Below, one piece after another: positions 1-5,996 of a DNA stretch of 12,733 bases. Below the pieces are notes generated by a model, which was not told where the DNA came from, ran no database searches, and saw only the letters and a list, made by a program, of their open reading frames with translations. The stretch is taken from NCBI GenBank assembly GCA_937958345.1, contig CALGNW010000262.1, positions 1 through 12,733 of the forward strand, written 5' to 3'. The stretch comes from an uncultured Neomegalonema sp. Lineage in GTDB: Bacteria > Pseudomonadota > Alphaproteobacteria > Rhodobacterales > Rhodobacteraceae. Position 1 is the stretch's first letter; each line of letters begins with the position of its first letter. The position numbers and the translations under genes are program-made.

Positions 1-206
1 TGAACTTTGCCGGATGCGCCGTGGTCATCAGCCACGACCGCTGGTTCCTGGACCGTATCTGCACGCATATGCTGGCCTTTGAAGGCGACAGCCATGTGGA
101 GTGGTTCGAAGGGAACTTCGAGGATTACGAGAAAGACAAAATCGCGCGTCTGGGGCCGGATAGCGTGGAGCCGAAGCGGATTAAGTATAAGAAGTTTGCA
201 CGATAG
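1..206 (+). CDS. ettA: EttA, energy-dependent translational throttle protein (ABC-F), C-terminal end, 5' partial
   Basis: The reading frame is open from the window edge (first full codon at base 3) to a TAG at 204-206 and gives the last 67 residues of an ABC-F ATPase. The visible start contains VVISHDRWFLDRI, the H-switch region of the second nucleotide-binding domain, followed by the EGDSHVEWFEGNFEDYE segment. It ends in EPKRIKYKKFAR, the basic C-terminal tail typical of EttA (older name ChvD in alphaproteobacteria). EttA binds the ribosomal E site and gates entry of the 70S initiation complex into elongation according to the ATP/ADP ratio; it is cytosolic. The ATP-binding Walker A motifs and the first domain lie outside the window. 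The gene is a core housekeeping gene and marks the left edge of the accessory region. The assignment to EttA rather than another ABC-F rests on the tail sequence. Confidence 0.93.
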   Translation, partial: NFAGCAVVISHDRWFLDRICTHMLAFEGDSHVEWFEGNFEDYEKDKIARLGPDSVEPKRIKYKKFAR

Positions 207-207
207 C

Positions 208-242
208 GTTCGCTTCGCGAACACGTCCGGCGGTGACGCCGG
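208..242 (+). terminator. Two tandem hairpins just downstream of ettA
   Basis: Two base after the ettA stop codon is the inverted repeat GTTCGC-TTC-GCGAAC (208-222), followed at once by CCGGCG-GTGA-CGCCGG (227-242). Both stems are 6 bp and perfect. No U-tract follows either, so these are at best weak or Rho-assisted terminators or mRNA 3'-end stabilisers. The position straight after a stop codon favours a 3'-end role. Confidence 0.4.
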
Positions 243-306
243 GCGCAGTGAGGCGCGTACATGGGTTTCCGCATTCGTCGGAGTTTACCGAGAAGGAAGC
301 AGTCGA

Positions 307-948
307 ATATCACACCCACTTTCGCAGGATGAACGAGAATTTTGGGTTCTCAAGGAGACTCGTAAATTTGCGTGTGCTTCTTCGTTGCGGGGTGAAACGA
401 AAAAATCTGAAGCTCCCGATTTTACGGTTATTACACGAAGCGGTGTTGTTGGCATCGAAGTTACCGAGGCTATTCACTGGAGAGACGCCGCAGCTAGGAG
501 TGACTTTTACAGAGCTTCTGAGGCGGTCCGAAATGGTGATGAATTTGTTCTCCCTTCAGGCGCGACCGTTGCTGCTGATGGCGAAACAATGATAGCGTTT
601 TCCGGATCGTTTCGAAAAGATATCCCAATCGAATGGGCGTCGCGAAGATCTAATGGTGAGCGAGAGCGACAATTATTATCTACCTGCATCGAGAAGAAGT
701 GCAAACCGAAGTATACTGAAAATTGGTCAGATGATTTCGTACAACGCAGTTTGATTGTCTATCTGAATCCGGCGCAATCGATTTTTATGCCTTCGTTCGA
801 GTATTTATTCAAAATTTGGCGACCTACTTTTTCTTTCTACGACAGTATATTTGTCCTCCGCAGTTCGGGTTCCGAAGTTTGCTGCTTTAGCGGGAGTGGC
901 GCTTCTCACTCTTTCCAAGCCACTGGGTGTAAGGTCGAAGCCGTATAG
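307..948 (+). CDS. Unrecognised accessory protein, about 213 aa, with AUA at the start position (possibly start-eroded)
   Basis: I do not recognise the family with confidence. The frame is open from inside ettA to a TAG at 946-948, but it has no ATG, GTG or TTG between the ettA stop and about base 385. The natural-looking N-terminus is (AUA)SHPLSQDEREFWVLKETRK, with the AUA at 307 preceded by AAGGA at 293-297, a 9-base spacing that would suit a start codon. The middle contains APDFTVI...GVVGIEVTEAI, a PD...(E)xT arrangement of the sort seen in degenerate PD-(D/E)XK-like hypothetical proteins; this is a loose resemblance, not an assignment. The C-terminal third has SLIVYLNP and YDSIFVLRSSGSE, plausible beta strands. 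Base composition is clearly AT-richer than the neighbours (about 32-47% GC in sampled lines against about 60-65%), which suggests horizontal acquisition. It may be a pseudogene by loss of its start codon, or it may use a rare AUA start. Confidence 0.5.
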   Translation: MSHPLSQDEREFWVLKETRKFACASSLRGETKKSEAPDFTVITRSGVVGIEVTEAIHWRDAAARSDFYRASEAVRNGDEFVLPSGATVAADGETMIAFSGSFRKDIPIEWASRRSNGERERQLLSTCIEKKCKPKYTENWSDDFVQRSLIVYLNPAQSIFMPSFEYLFKIWRPTFSFYDSIFVLRSSGSEVCCFSGSGASHSFQATGCKVEAV

Positions 949-1280
949 AGAAGACACGCGCTCGAGGGTCCGCCCGTCACTTATTCTTCTTGTCGGATTG
1001 ACTGACCGGAAATTGTTTTGAGCAGTGTCATTCCCGTAAACACGGGAATCTTTTGCTTGGCTTGTTCCGGCGTCGGGAGATTCCCGCTTTTGTGGGAATG
1101 ACCGCGAGAGGGGGCGGGTTGCGGGAGTTGGTTTGCAGGCGTGTGTGGCGACTCCGCGCCGGCTCTCGGAGATTTTGCTGCGCCGTCATCCCCTGCGGGA
1201 TTGGGGCTGTGCAAAATGCATCCGCCGCTGCGATTTATGCCTGTTGGCGGGGCGGTCCCATTGCCTTGCGCATGCTCTTG
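949..1280. other. Gene-free gap (332 bases) between the accessory frame and the MBL operon end
   Basis: I see no credible gene here. Short open frames on both strands lack ribosome-binding sites and recognisable protein sequence. The main content is the double-hairpin element at 1027-1102. A weaker, shorter hairpin, ATCCC-CTGC-GGGAT (1188-1201), is preceded by GTC so that it reads GTCATCCC..., and may be a decayed relative of the same repeat. The gap separates convergent transcription (plus-strand frame ending at 948, minus-strand MBL gene ending at 1281), but no hairpin with a clear U-tract is visible on either strand. Confidence 0.6.
1027..1102. repeat. REP-like double-hairpin element with inverted outer ends
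   Basis: The element begins GTCATTCCC (1027-1035) and ends with its exact reverse complement GGGAATGAC (1094-1102). Each half is itself a hairpin: ATTCCCGT-AAAC-ACGGGAAT (1030-1049, perfect 8-bp stem) and ATTCCCGC-TTTT-GTGGGAAT (1080-1099, 8 bp with one G-T mismatch). The two halves are separated by about 30 bases. This matches the widespread proteobacterial intergenic repeat type with GTCATTCCCGC...GCGGGAATGAC ends, usually found in pairs of opposite orientation (REPIN-like or a very small MITE). Such elements are moved in trans by RAYT-type transposases; none is in the window. It sits between two convergent reading frames, where it may also help to end transcription. Confidence 0.75.
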
Positions 1281-2153
1281 CTATGCCTCGCGGATTGGCA
1301 GGTCGATCTTCATGCCGTCCTGTCCGACGAACAGATGCCCGTCGAAAAAACCATCGACGGCTTTGTGCCAGTCCCGCTCGGTGTAATCGGGGTCGTCTGA
1401 CGGGATCAGGTGCGAGAGCGCCAGTGCCTTGACGCCCGCATTCGCCGCTGTCTTTGCCGCGTCGTGGGCGAAGGTATGCGAGCGCAGCCAGTGTGCCATC
1501 AGCTTGTCGGTCCCGTTGCCGATCCGCGCCATCAGCGCAGGCAGGGCGCTTTCCAGCATCGCTTCGTGAATCAAAAGGTCGGCGCCTCGTGCGAAATCCT
1601 CCAGTGCCGTGATCGGCGCGGTATCGCCGGAAAACACCACATGGGTTTTTGCCGTTTTGAAGGACAGCGCAAAGCAATCGACGATGGGCGGATGCTCGGT
1701 GCGGATTGCCGAAATGCTGAGGCCGTCACGTTCCAGAACGGTCCCCGCATCCAGAACATGCAGCGTGACCAGATCGCGCAGGTCGGGACGTCCCTCGTCT
1801 TCGATGCGCAGGTCGATATCCGCCTTCATCGACAGCAAAAATGCATCCCAATACACCTCCAGCCCAACCGGACCATAGATATCGACAGGGGTCTTGAGGC
1901 CGGTGGTCCACGCGGTATGCAGCAGCGGGCCAAGTTCGAGGTAATGATCAGAGTGCAAATGCGAAATGAAGATCAGCGACAGATCGCCGAGCCGCATCCC
2001 CTGATCGACTAACCCGCGCGAGACGCCCAGCCCGCAATCGACAACGATCTGACGGCCGTCAAAGCAAAACAGATTGGACGTCGGCATGGACGAGCCGGGC
2101 CGGATCGCCGGGCCGCCTTTCGTGCCCAGCAGAGCGACATAATTTTCGGACAT
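1281..2153 (-). CDS. MBL-fold metallo-hydrolase (RNase Z/arylsulfatase-like branch), substrate unknown
   Basis: A 290-residue metallo-beta-lactamase-fold hydrolase. The metal ligands are complete: HLHSDH at 65-70 (H65, H67, D69, H70), RTEH (H154), FSGDT (D177) and ALSHL (H248). This pattern, with the long insert between H70 and the C-terminal His, is that of the RNase Z/AtsA-like branch with a binuclear Zn site. There is no signal peptide, so it is cytosolic. Start is the ATG at 2151-2153, which shares one base with the stop of the upstream aminotransferase gene (TGATG), so translation is probably coupled; a longer upstream extension of this frame runs antisense-like through the aminotransferase gene and is not real. 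It is last in the iclR-aminotransferase-MBL operon. Inference: it hydrolyses an ester, lactone or similar bond in the substrate or an intermediate of this catabolic cassette. The true substrate cannot be read from sequence. Confidence 0.88.
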   Translation of the reverse strand: MSENYVALLGTKGGPAIRPGSSMPTSNLFCFDGRQIVVDCGLGVSRGLVDQGMRLGDLSLIFISHLHSDHYLELGPLLHTAWTTGLKTPVDIYGPVGLEVYWDAFLLSMKADIDLRIEDEGRPDLRDLVTLHVLDAGTVLERDGLSISAIRTEHPPIVDCFALSFKTAKTHVVFSGDTAPITALEDFARGADLLIHEAMLESALPALMARIGNGTDKLMAHWLRSHTFAHDAAKTAANAGVKALALSHLIPSDDPDYTERDWHKAVDGFFDGHLFVGQDGMKIDLPIREA

Positions 2154-3508
2154 CAGTGCTTCCTTGTGGCTGCAAATCCGGCATCGAGCGCCGACAGGAT
2201 TATTGCTGTATCGCTTTCGGTCAGGACCAACGCGGGTGAGAGTATGATATTGGGGCCGGAAATACGGATCATCGCACCGGCCTCGTAAGCCGTTTCCTGA
2301 ACAGTCGCGGCAATCGCCGCGTCTATCGGTTTTTTGCTGCCCCGGTCGCTGACCATCTCGATTGCGGTCATCAGGCCGTGCCCGCCGCGTACATCGCCGA
2401 TGATTTCGTATTTCTCCTGCAAGGCTTTGCAACCCGCAAACATCTGGTCGCCGCGCGCCGCAGAATTCTCAATGACGTTGAGACGCTTGGTTTCCGCAAG
2501 GCATGCCAGTGCGGCGGCGGCGCCGACAGGATGGCCGGAATAGGTATAGCCGTGACCGATCTTTGCCGCCGGATTGCCCTCGAACACCTCGACCATTTTT
2601 TCGCCCAGCATCACCGCGCCGAAAGGAAAATAACCGTTCGTGATGGCCTTGGCGGTGGCCATCATGTCGGGTTTGATCCCCCAAAGGCGCGCGCCCGACC
2701 ATGCCCCCGTGCGGCCATAGGCGGTAATGACTTCATCGGTAATCAGCAAAATTCCGTTGCGGTCGCAGATGTCGCGCACCATCGGCGCAAACGATTCATG
2801 CGGTGGAATGACACCGCCCGCGCCGAGGATGGGTTCCATAATCATCGCTGCAATCGTGTTCGCACCCTGAAACGCGATCTCGTCTTCCAAAGCCGAAACG
2901 CAAAGCTGTGCCAGCTTTTGCGGATCGTCCTCGTTGAACGGGTTGCGGTAGGTGTAAGGGGCCGGAATATGGAAACAGCCGGGCATCAGCGGTTCGTAAG
3001 CCGTGCGGAAATTCGCATTGCCGTTTACGCTCGCGCCGCCGAAATGCGTGCCGTGATAGCCCTTTTTGAGGCTGAGAAACTTCACACGTCCCGGCTCGCC
3101 GCGCAGCTTGTGGTATTGCCGTGCCAGCCGCAGCGATGTCTCGACCGAGTCCGATCCGCCCGATGTGAAGAACGAGCGCAGGATGCCATCCTCGGCAAAG
3201 AAGGTGCCGAGTTCGTAGGAAAGCTCGATCGCAACATCGTTCGACGCGCCCCTGAAAGTCGAATAGTAGGGCAGTCGGGATAGCTGATCCGCAATCGCGT
3301 CTTTCACCGGCTGGCAGGAATAGCCGAGATTGACGTTCCACAAACCGCCAACCCCGTCCACGACAGTATGTCCGTCGATATCCGTGATTCTGACACCGCT
3401 GGACCCGACGATGATCTTCGGCGGGTTCTCGATGCTGTCCTGCGGAGAGGTCATCGGATGCCACATCAGGCGTCCGTTATTCTCTTTCAGGAAATTCGAG
3501 TCTCTCAT
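2153..3508 (-). CDS. Class III PLP-dependent aminotransferase (omega-amine/omega-amino acid type)
   Basis: A 451-residue fold-type I, class III aminotransferase of full length. Visible motifs in order: GLWNVNLGY (55-63); TSGGSDS (115-121), which holds the PLP phosphate; YHG at 151-153, whose Tyr stacks on the PLP ring; LLITDEV with D258 for the pyridine nitrogen; ATAKAITNG with K287 as the Schiff-base lysine. The D-to-K spacing of 29 matches well-studied omega-transaminases. These enzymes move an amino group from an omega-amine, beta-alanine-like or diamine substrate to pyruvate or another oxo acid, giving an aldehyde or semialdehyde. It overlaps the regulator gene upstream by 4 bases (ATGA) and the MBL gene downstream by one base. 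A PuuC-like aldehyde dehydrogenase encoded on the other side of the transporter is the obvious partner for its aldehyde product (inference). The exact amine is unknown; aromatic amines are a candidate given the nearby hpa genes. Confidence 0.92.
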   Translation of the reverse strand: MRDSNFLKENNGRLMWHPMTSPQDSIENPPKIIVGSSGVRITDIDGHTVVDGVGGLWNVNLGYSCQPVKDAIADQLSRLPYYSTFRGASNDVAIELSYELGTFFAEDGILRSFFTSGGSDSVETSLRLARQYHKLRGEPGRVKFLSLKKGYHGTHFGGASVNGNANFRTAYEPLMPGCFHIPAPYTYRNPFNEDDPQKLAQLCVSALEDEIAFQGANTIAAMIMEPILGAGGVIPPHESFAPMVRDICDRNGILLITDEVITAYGRTGAWSGARLWGIKPDMMATAKAITNGYFPFGAVMLGEKMVEVFEGNPAAKIGHGYTYSGHPVGAAAALACLAETKRLNVIENSAARGDQMFAGCKALQEKYEIIGDVRGGHGLMTAIEMVSDRGSKKPIDAAIAATVQETAYEAGAMIRISGPNIILSPALVLTESDTAIILSALDAGFAATRKH

Positions 3509-4314
3509 GGTGCGGCTTCCAATTCATGCGGGGGCGTCAGGCTCTGCTGCCATGCGCGTTCGAGTTCGTCCGGGACAGTGCCGCCCCAGTTGCGCGAGAT
3601 TTGACGGCTTGCGGCGGCCAGACGGGTCTTGATCATCTTTTCGCTTTCCGGCGTAAAGCGGGTGGCGACGCTGGCAACGGATACCGCGCCTGCGAATAAT
3701 CCCGATTGGTCGAACAGCGGCGCGGCGATGCTGCGGGTATCGCTTTCGAAACCGCCGTTGGAGCGGCTGAAACCGGAGCGGCGCGTTTCGTCGATAGCCG
3801 CCCGCAGGCTTTTCATGGTTGTGGCCGTGTTTGGCGTAAACACCGTCAGTGTATCCTTCGCAACATCCAGCAATCCCTCCGGGCCGAACGACAATGCGGC
3901 AATGCCGGAGGCGGTCGCGTGCAGCGGGAACGTCTGAACGTCGATAATGACCCGCGTACTGTGGCGATGGGATTCGCAACTGGTCAGCGCGAAGACCGCC
4001 GTGCCGGATAACACCGTGACATGCGCCGTTTCTCCCGTCGCATCGGCCAGTTCGCGCAGCGTGCTTTCGGCGCCCGATTTACGCGGAACCGTCATTTCGC
4101 GTATGCGCGCCAGTTGCAGAACGGCGGGGCCGAGCCGATAGGATCGCGTCAGCGGCGTTTGTTCGACGAGGCCCGAATTTTCCAGTGCCTGCAGATACCG
4201 GTAGGCGGTCGCTTTGTCTTTTCCGGTGAGCCTGCAAATCTGAGACAAGCCGATCTCCGGCTGAGCATCGTTGAACAGCATCAGCAATTCGAGTGCTTTC
4301 CCCACCGAGGACAT
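3505..4314 (-). CDS. IclR-family transcriptional regulator
   Basis: A 269-residue IclR-type regulator. The N-terminal winged helix-turn-helix covers about residues 1-68 (SSVGKALELLMLF..., LSQICRLTGKDKATAYRYLQ as recognition region, SYRLGPAVLQLA linker helix). The C-terminal effector domain follows (TAHVTVLSG..., LHATASGIAALSF, GFSRSNGGFESDTRSIAAPLFD, the region with the typical E-x(n)-SIAAPL pattern). Start chosen at ATG 4314: GGAGG at 4327-4323 (minus strand) lies 8 bases before it but only 2 bases before the in-frame ATG at 4320, and overlaps the TTG at 4329. It is divergent from tctC and is the first gene of its operon, followed by the aminotransferase with a 4-base overlap. It most likely controls both the transporter/ALDH operon and its own, with the transported compound or a product as effector (inference). 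Confidence 0.93.
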   Translation of the reverse strand: MSSVGKALELLMLFNDAQPEIGLSQICRLTGKDKATAYRYLQALENSGLVEQTPLTRSYRLGPAVLQLARIREMTVPRKSGAESTLRELADATGETAHVTVLSGTAVFALTSCESHRHSTRVIIDVQTFPLHATASGIAALSFGPEGLLDVAKDTLTVFTPNTATTMKSLRAAIDETRRSGFSRSNGGFESDTRSIAAPLFDQSGLFAGAVSVASVATRFTPESEKMIKTRLAAASRQISRNWGGTVPDELERAWQQSLTPPHELEAAP

Positions 4315-4329
4315 AGGCATCGCCTCCAA

Positions 4330-4357
4330 TCAATCTCAAAAAAATTTGACAGATTGA
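4330..4357. promoter_or_regulatory. 7-bp inverted repeat overlapping the tctC promoter -35
   Basis: TCAATCT (4330-4336) and AGATTGA (4351-4357) form a perfect inverted repeat separated by an AT-rich 14-base spacer. The right arm starts on the last base of the TTGACA box at 4346-4351. It could be a second, widely spaced operator for the IclR-type regulator or a site for another factor. The spacer is longer than that of most IclR sites, so the role is uncertain. Confidence 0.4.
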
Positions 4358-4375
4358 ATTTCACAAGACAAGAAT
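4346..4375 (+). promoter_or_regulatory. Putative sigma70 promoter for the tctCBA operon
   Basis: A consensus -35 box TTGACA at 4346-4351 is followed after 18 bases by AAGAAT at 4370-4375 (4 of 6 matches to TATAAT). A transcript would begin near 4382, just ahead of the 17-base palindrome at 4389-4405. The whole stretch is strongly AT-rich compared with the flanking genes. The -35 is convincing; the -10 is weak, which fits a regulated promoter. Confidence 0.5.
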
Positions 4376-4388
4376 TTTTTGAAACAAC

Positions 4389-4405
4389 GGTTCAATATAT
4401 GAACC
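4389..4405. promoter_or_regulatory. Probable IclR-type operator: GGTTCA-N5-TGAACC
   Basis: A perfect palindrome with 6-bp arms, GGTTCA (4389-4394) and TGAACC (4400-4405), and the self-complementary-like AT spacer ATATA. It lies between the predicted transcription start and the AAGGAG ribosome-binding site (4411-4416) of tctC, and in front of the divergent regulator gene. IclR-family dimers are known to bind short palindromes in such divergent regions, and a site downstream of the start would favour repression. The palindrome is seen directly; the bound protein is inferred. Confidence 0.6.
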
Positions 4406-4422
4406 AGCCGAAGGAGACCATG

Positions 4423-5367
4423 ATGAGAAAACTTGCCACGCCCCTCGTTGCGACTGTGCTGGCCCTGACCGCTTTTGCCGGTGTTGCGCAGGCGGATTAT
4501 CCGGAAAAGCCCGTCCAGTTTGTCGTGCCATGGCCTCCGGGTGATCTGGAGGACGTTCTGACACGCATGATCGCCGAGGACTTTCAGGAAGAGTACGGCG
4601 TGGCGGCGGCTGTGGTGAATAAGCCCGGCGGCGGCGGGGGGCCGTTCCCCGGTGCAATCGAGGTCGCGAACGCGCCTGCGGACGGCTACACGATTGGCTC
4701 GTTCATCATTGCGATCCCTGTTGTGGGTCCGCAAATCGGTATTCCCGAGCTGAACCCTGATCCGTTTGAGCCGCTGGGTAACTTTCTGACTTACCCGTTC
4801 GTCATCGCGGCGGGGGGCAACGCGCCCTATGACGATATGAAGGGGCTGGCCAAACATGCGCAGGACAACGACGTTGTGCTCGGCCATTTCGGCGGGCCGC
4901 TGGTCCCGACGCAGGTCACGCTGGGTCTGGCCAAAGAGATGGGCTTTGCCTTTGCCTCGGATGCGGCGTTTGATGCCCTGGATTGCAATACGCTGGCCTC
5001 GGGCGATGTCGATGTCATCAACACGACGCTGCAACTGATCCTGCCATGCCTTGACGACGTGAAGGTTCTGGCCTCGATCGGGTCCGAGCGTATTCCGTTG
5101 ACCCCCGATGCGCCAACGGTAGCCGAATTGGCACCGGACCTCGGCGTTGCCCTTTGGAACGGACTTTTTGTTCACAAGGATACGCCGCAAGACGTGCGCG
5201 AAAAGATTATTGCGGTTGCCAAGAAAACCGTCATGTCAGAGCGCGCACAGAAACTGGCCAAAGAAACCGGTGCAGCGGTTTACTGGCAGTCGGCGGAAGA
5301 TGTTTCGAAGCAGATCGGGGCGGACATCGAAACGCTCGCGGGGATCGACAAGCTGCTGTCCGAGTAA
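4423..5367 (+). CDS. tctC: TctC/Bug-type periplasmic substrate-binding protein of a tripartite tricarboxylate transporter
   Basis: A 314-residue solute-binding protein. A Sec signal peptide is clear: MRKL basic start, hydrophobic core ATPLVATVLALTAFAGV, and an AQA|D cleavage site after residue 24. The mature protein opens YPEKPVQFVVPWPPG, the usual Bug start. It delivers a small organic anion from the periplasm to the TctAB membrane complex, driven by an ion gradient. Unusual points: the binding-loop motif normally read as PPGG-x-x-D is PPGDLED here (38-44), followed by a glycine run KPGGGGG (67-73), and the mature protein has just two cysteines, C188 and C209, which could form a disulfide. 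ATG 4423 is preferred over ATG 4420 because the AAGGAG at 4411-4416 is then 6 bases away. The substrate cannot be told from sequence; Bug proteins bind citrate, aromatic acids, amino acids and others. Confidence 0.92.
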   Translation: MRKLATPLVATVLALTAFAGVAQADYPEKPVQFVVPWPPGDLEDVLTRMIAEDFQEEYGVAAAVVNKPGGGGGPFPGAIEVANAPADGYTIGSFIIAIPVVGPQIGIPELNPDPFEPLGNFLTYPFVIAAGGNAPYDDMKGLAKHAQDNDVVLGHFGGPLVPTQVTLGLAKEMGFAFASDAAFDALDCNTLASGDVDVINTTLQLILPCLDDVKVLASIGSERIPLTPDAPTVAELAPDLGVALWNGLFVHKDTPQDVREKIIAVAKKTVMSERAQKLAKETGAAVYWQSAEDVSKQIGADIETLAGIDKLLSE

Positions 5368-5381
5368 TCGGTGCAACGGGT

Positions 5382-5406
5382 CGGGCGGCGGTGCCGCCCG
5401 GCTTTT
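5382..5406 (+). terminator. Strong GC hairpin with short U-tract between tctC and tctB
   Basis: CGGGCGGC (5382-5389), loop GGT, GCCGCCCG (5393-5400): a perfect 8-bp, almost all-GC stem, followed by GCTTTTC. It lies 15 bases after the tctC stop and well ahead of tctB. It is likely a partial terminator or 3'-end stabiliser that lets the binding protein be made in excess of the membrane subunits, an arrangement known for binding-protein-dependent transport operons. Confidence 0.65.
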
Positions 5407-5447
5407 CGACAAACACCGGCCTGTAATGAAATAGGATCAACCGCCCC

Positions 5448-5987
5448 ATGTCGCGCGTGAAGACCCTGCAAGCCCTGTTCAAGCGATACCGGCGTCCCGG
5501 CGACATTGTTTTTGCGGTTCTGTTTCTGCTGTTTTCGGTCTTTCTGCTGTTGCAGCTTTTTGATCAGACGGTTGCGAAGCCCCGCGCTAAATTTGTGACA
5601 CAGCCGCGTTTTTGGCCCGGCGTCTCGTTGATCGGAATGACCGTGTTTGCGGCCTTGCATCTTTTCGGTTCCGCGCTTTCCGAGCGGATTTCGGGGCGTT
5701 GGCGCGAAGTGTGGCTGTGGGTGGCGTCGCTGGAATATGCCGCGTGGTTTATCGGGTATGCTGCGCTGGTTCCTGTTGCAGGATACCTGCCGTCGACAAT
5801 CCTTTTTTCCGTGTTGCTGACCTTGCGCGCCGGATACCGGCGGCGTTCGATGGTGATCTATGCGGTGGGCAGTGCGGTGGTGATTGTGCTGCTGTTCAGG
5901 ACGTTCCTGCAGGTCAAGCTGCCTGCGGGGCAACTTTATGAAGCGTTGCCCGACGGGCTGCGCCAAATCATGCTGACGTATTTCTGA
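5448..5987 (+). CDS. tctB: TctB, small membrane subunit of the tripartite tricarboxylate transporter
   Basis: A 179-residue integral membrane protein of normal TctB length. Four hydrophobic segments are visible: IVFAVLFLLFSVFLLLQLF (about 20-38), VSLIGMTVFAALHLFGSAL (about 60-78), a stretch around AAWFIGYAALVPVAGYLPS (about 100-120, continuing into ILFSVLLTL), and VIYAVGSAVVIVLLFRTFL (about 137-155). The RFWPG motif before the second segment is typical of the family, as is the LPAG...LPDGLRQIM end. Sequence conservation in TctB is always low, so the call leans on the order tctC-tctB-tctA. The ribosome-binding site is poor (AGGA 5433-5436, 11 bases before ATG 5448), which with the hairpin upstream suggests lower expression than tctC. 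tctA begins 9 bases after its stop. Confidence 0.9.
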   Translation: MSRVKTLQALFKRYRRPGDIVFAVLFLLFSVFLLLQLFDQTVAKPRAKFVTQPRFWPGVSLIGMTVFAALHLFGSALSERISGRWREVWLWVASLEYAAWFIGYAALVPVAGYLPSTILFSVLLTLRAGYRRRSMVIYAVGSAVVIVLLFRTFLQVKLPAGQLYEALPDGLRQIMLTYF

Positions 5988-5996
5988 TCGGACCGA

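Noticed and set aside
233..592. Open frame of 119 codons from a GTG, in frame 2 over the AT-rich accessory region
   Set aside because: It starts inside the post-ettA hairpin, has no ribosome site, is Leu/Arg-rich without recognisable motifs and is the +1 shadow of the more protein-like frame at 307-948.
1027..1102. CRISPR-like repeats or an insertion sequence
   Set aside because: There are only two hairpin halves in opposite orientation with no regular spacers, no transposase and no target duplication that I can see. A REP-like element fits better.
949..1280. tRNA or small RNA gene in the gene-free gap
   Set aside because: I found no cloverleaf with a TTC-loop signature and no clear promoter and terminator pair that would define a small RNA.
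2154..2432. Upstream extension of the MBL hydrolase frame to give 383 residues
   Set aside because: The added part is Arg-rich out-of-frame translation of the aminotransferase gene. The ATG at 2153 starts the real N-terminus MSENYVALLGTKGG and gives a one-base overlap.
4021..4422. Upstream extension of tctC to 448 residues
   Set aside because: It runs antisense through the regulator gene and the control region. The signal peptide and AAGGAG site fix the start at 4423 (or 4420).
4336..5190. Minus-strand open frame of 284 codons opposite tctC
   Set aside because: Arg/His-rich composition without motifs, crossing the regulatory region. It is a shadow of tctC.
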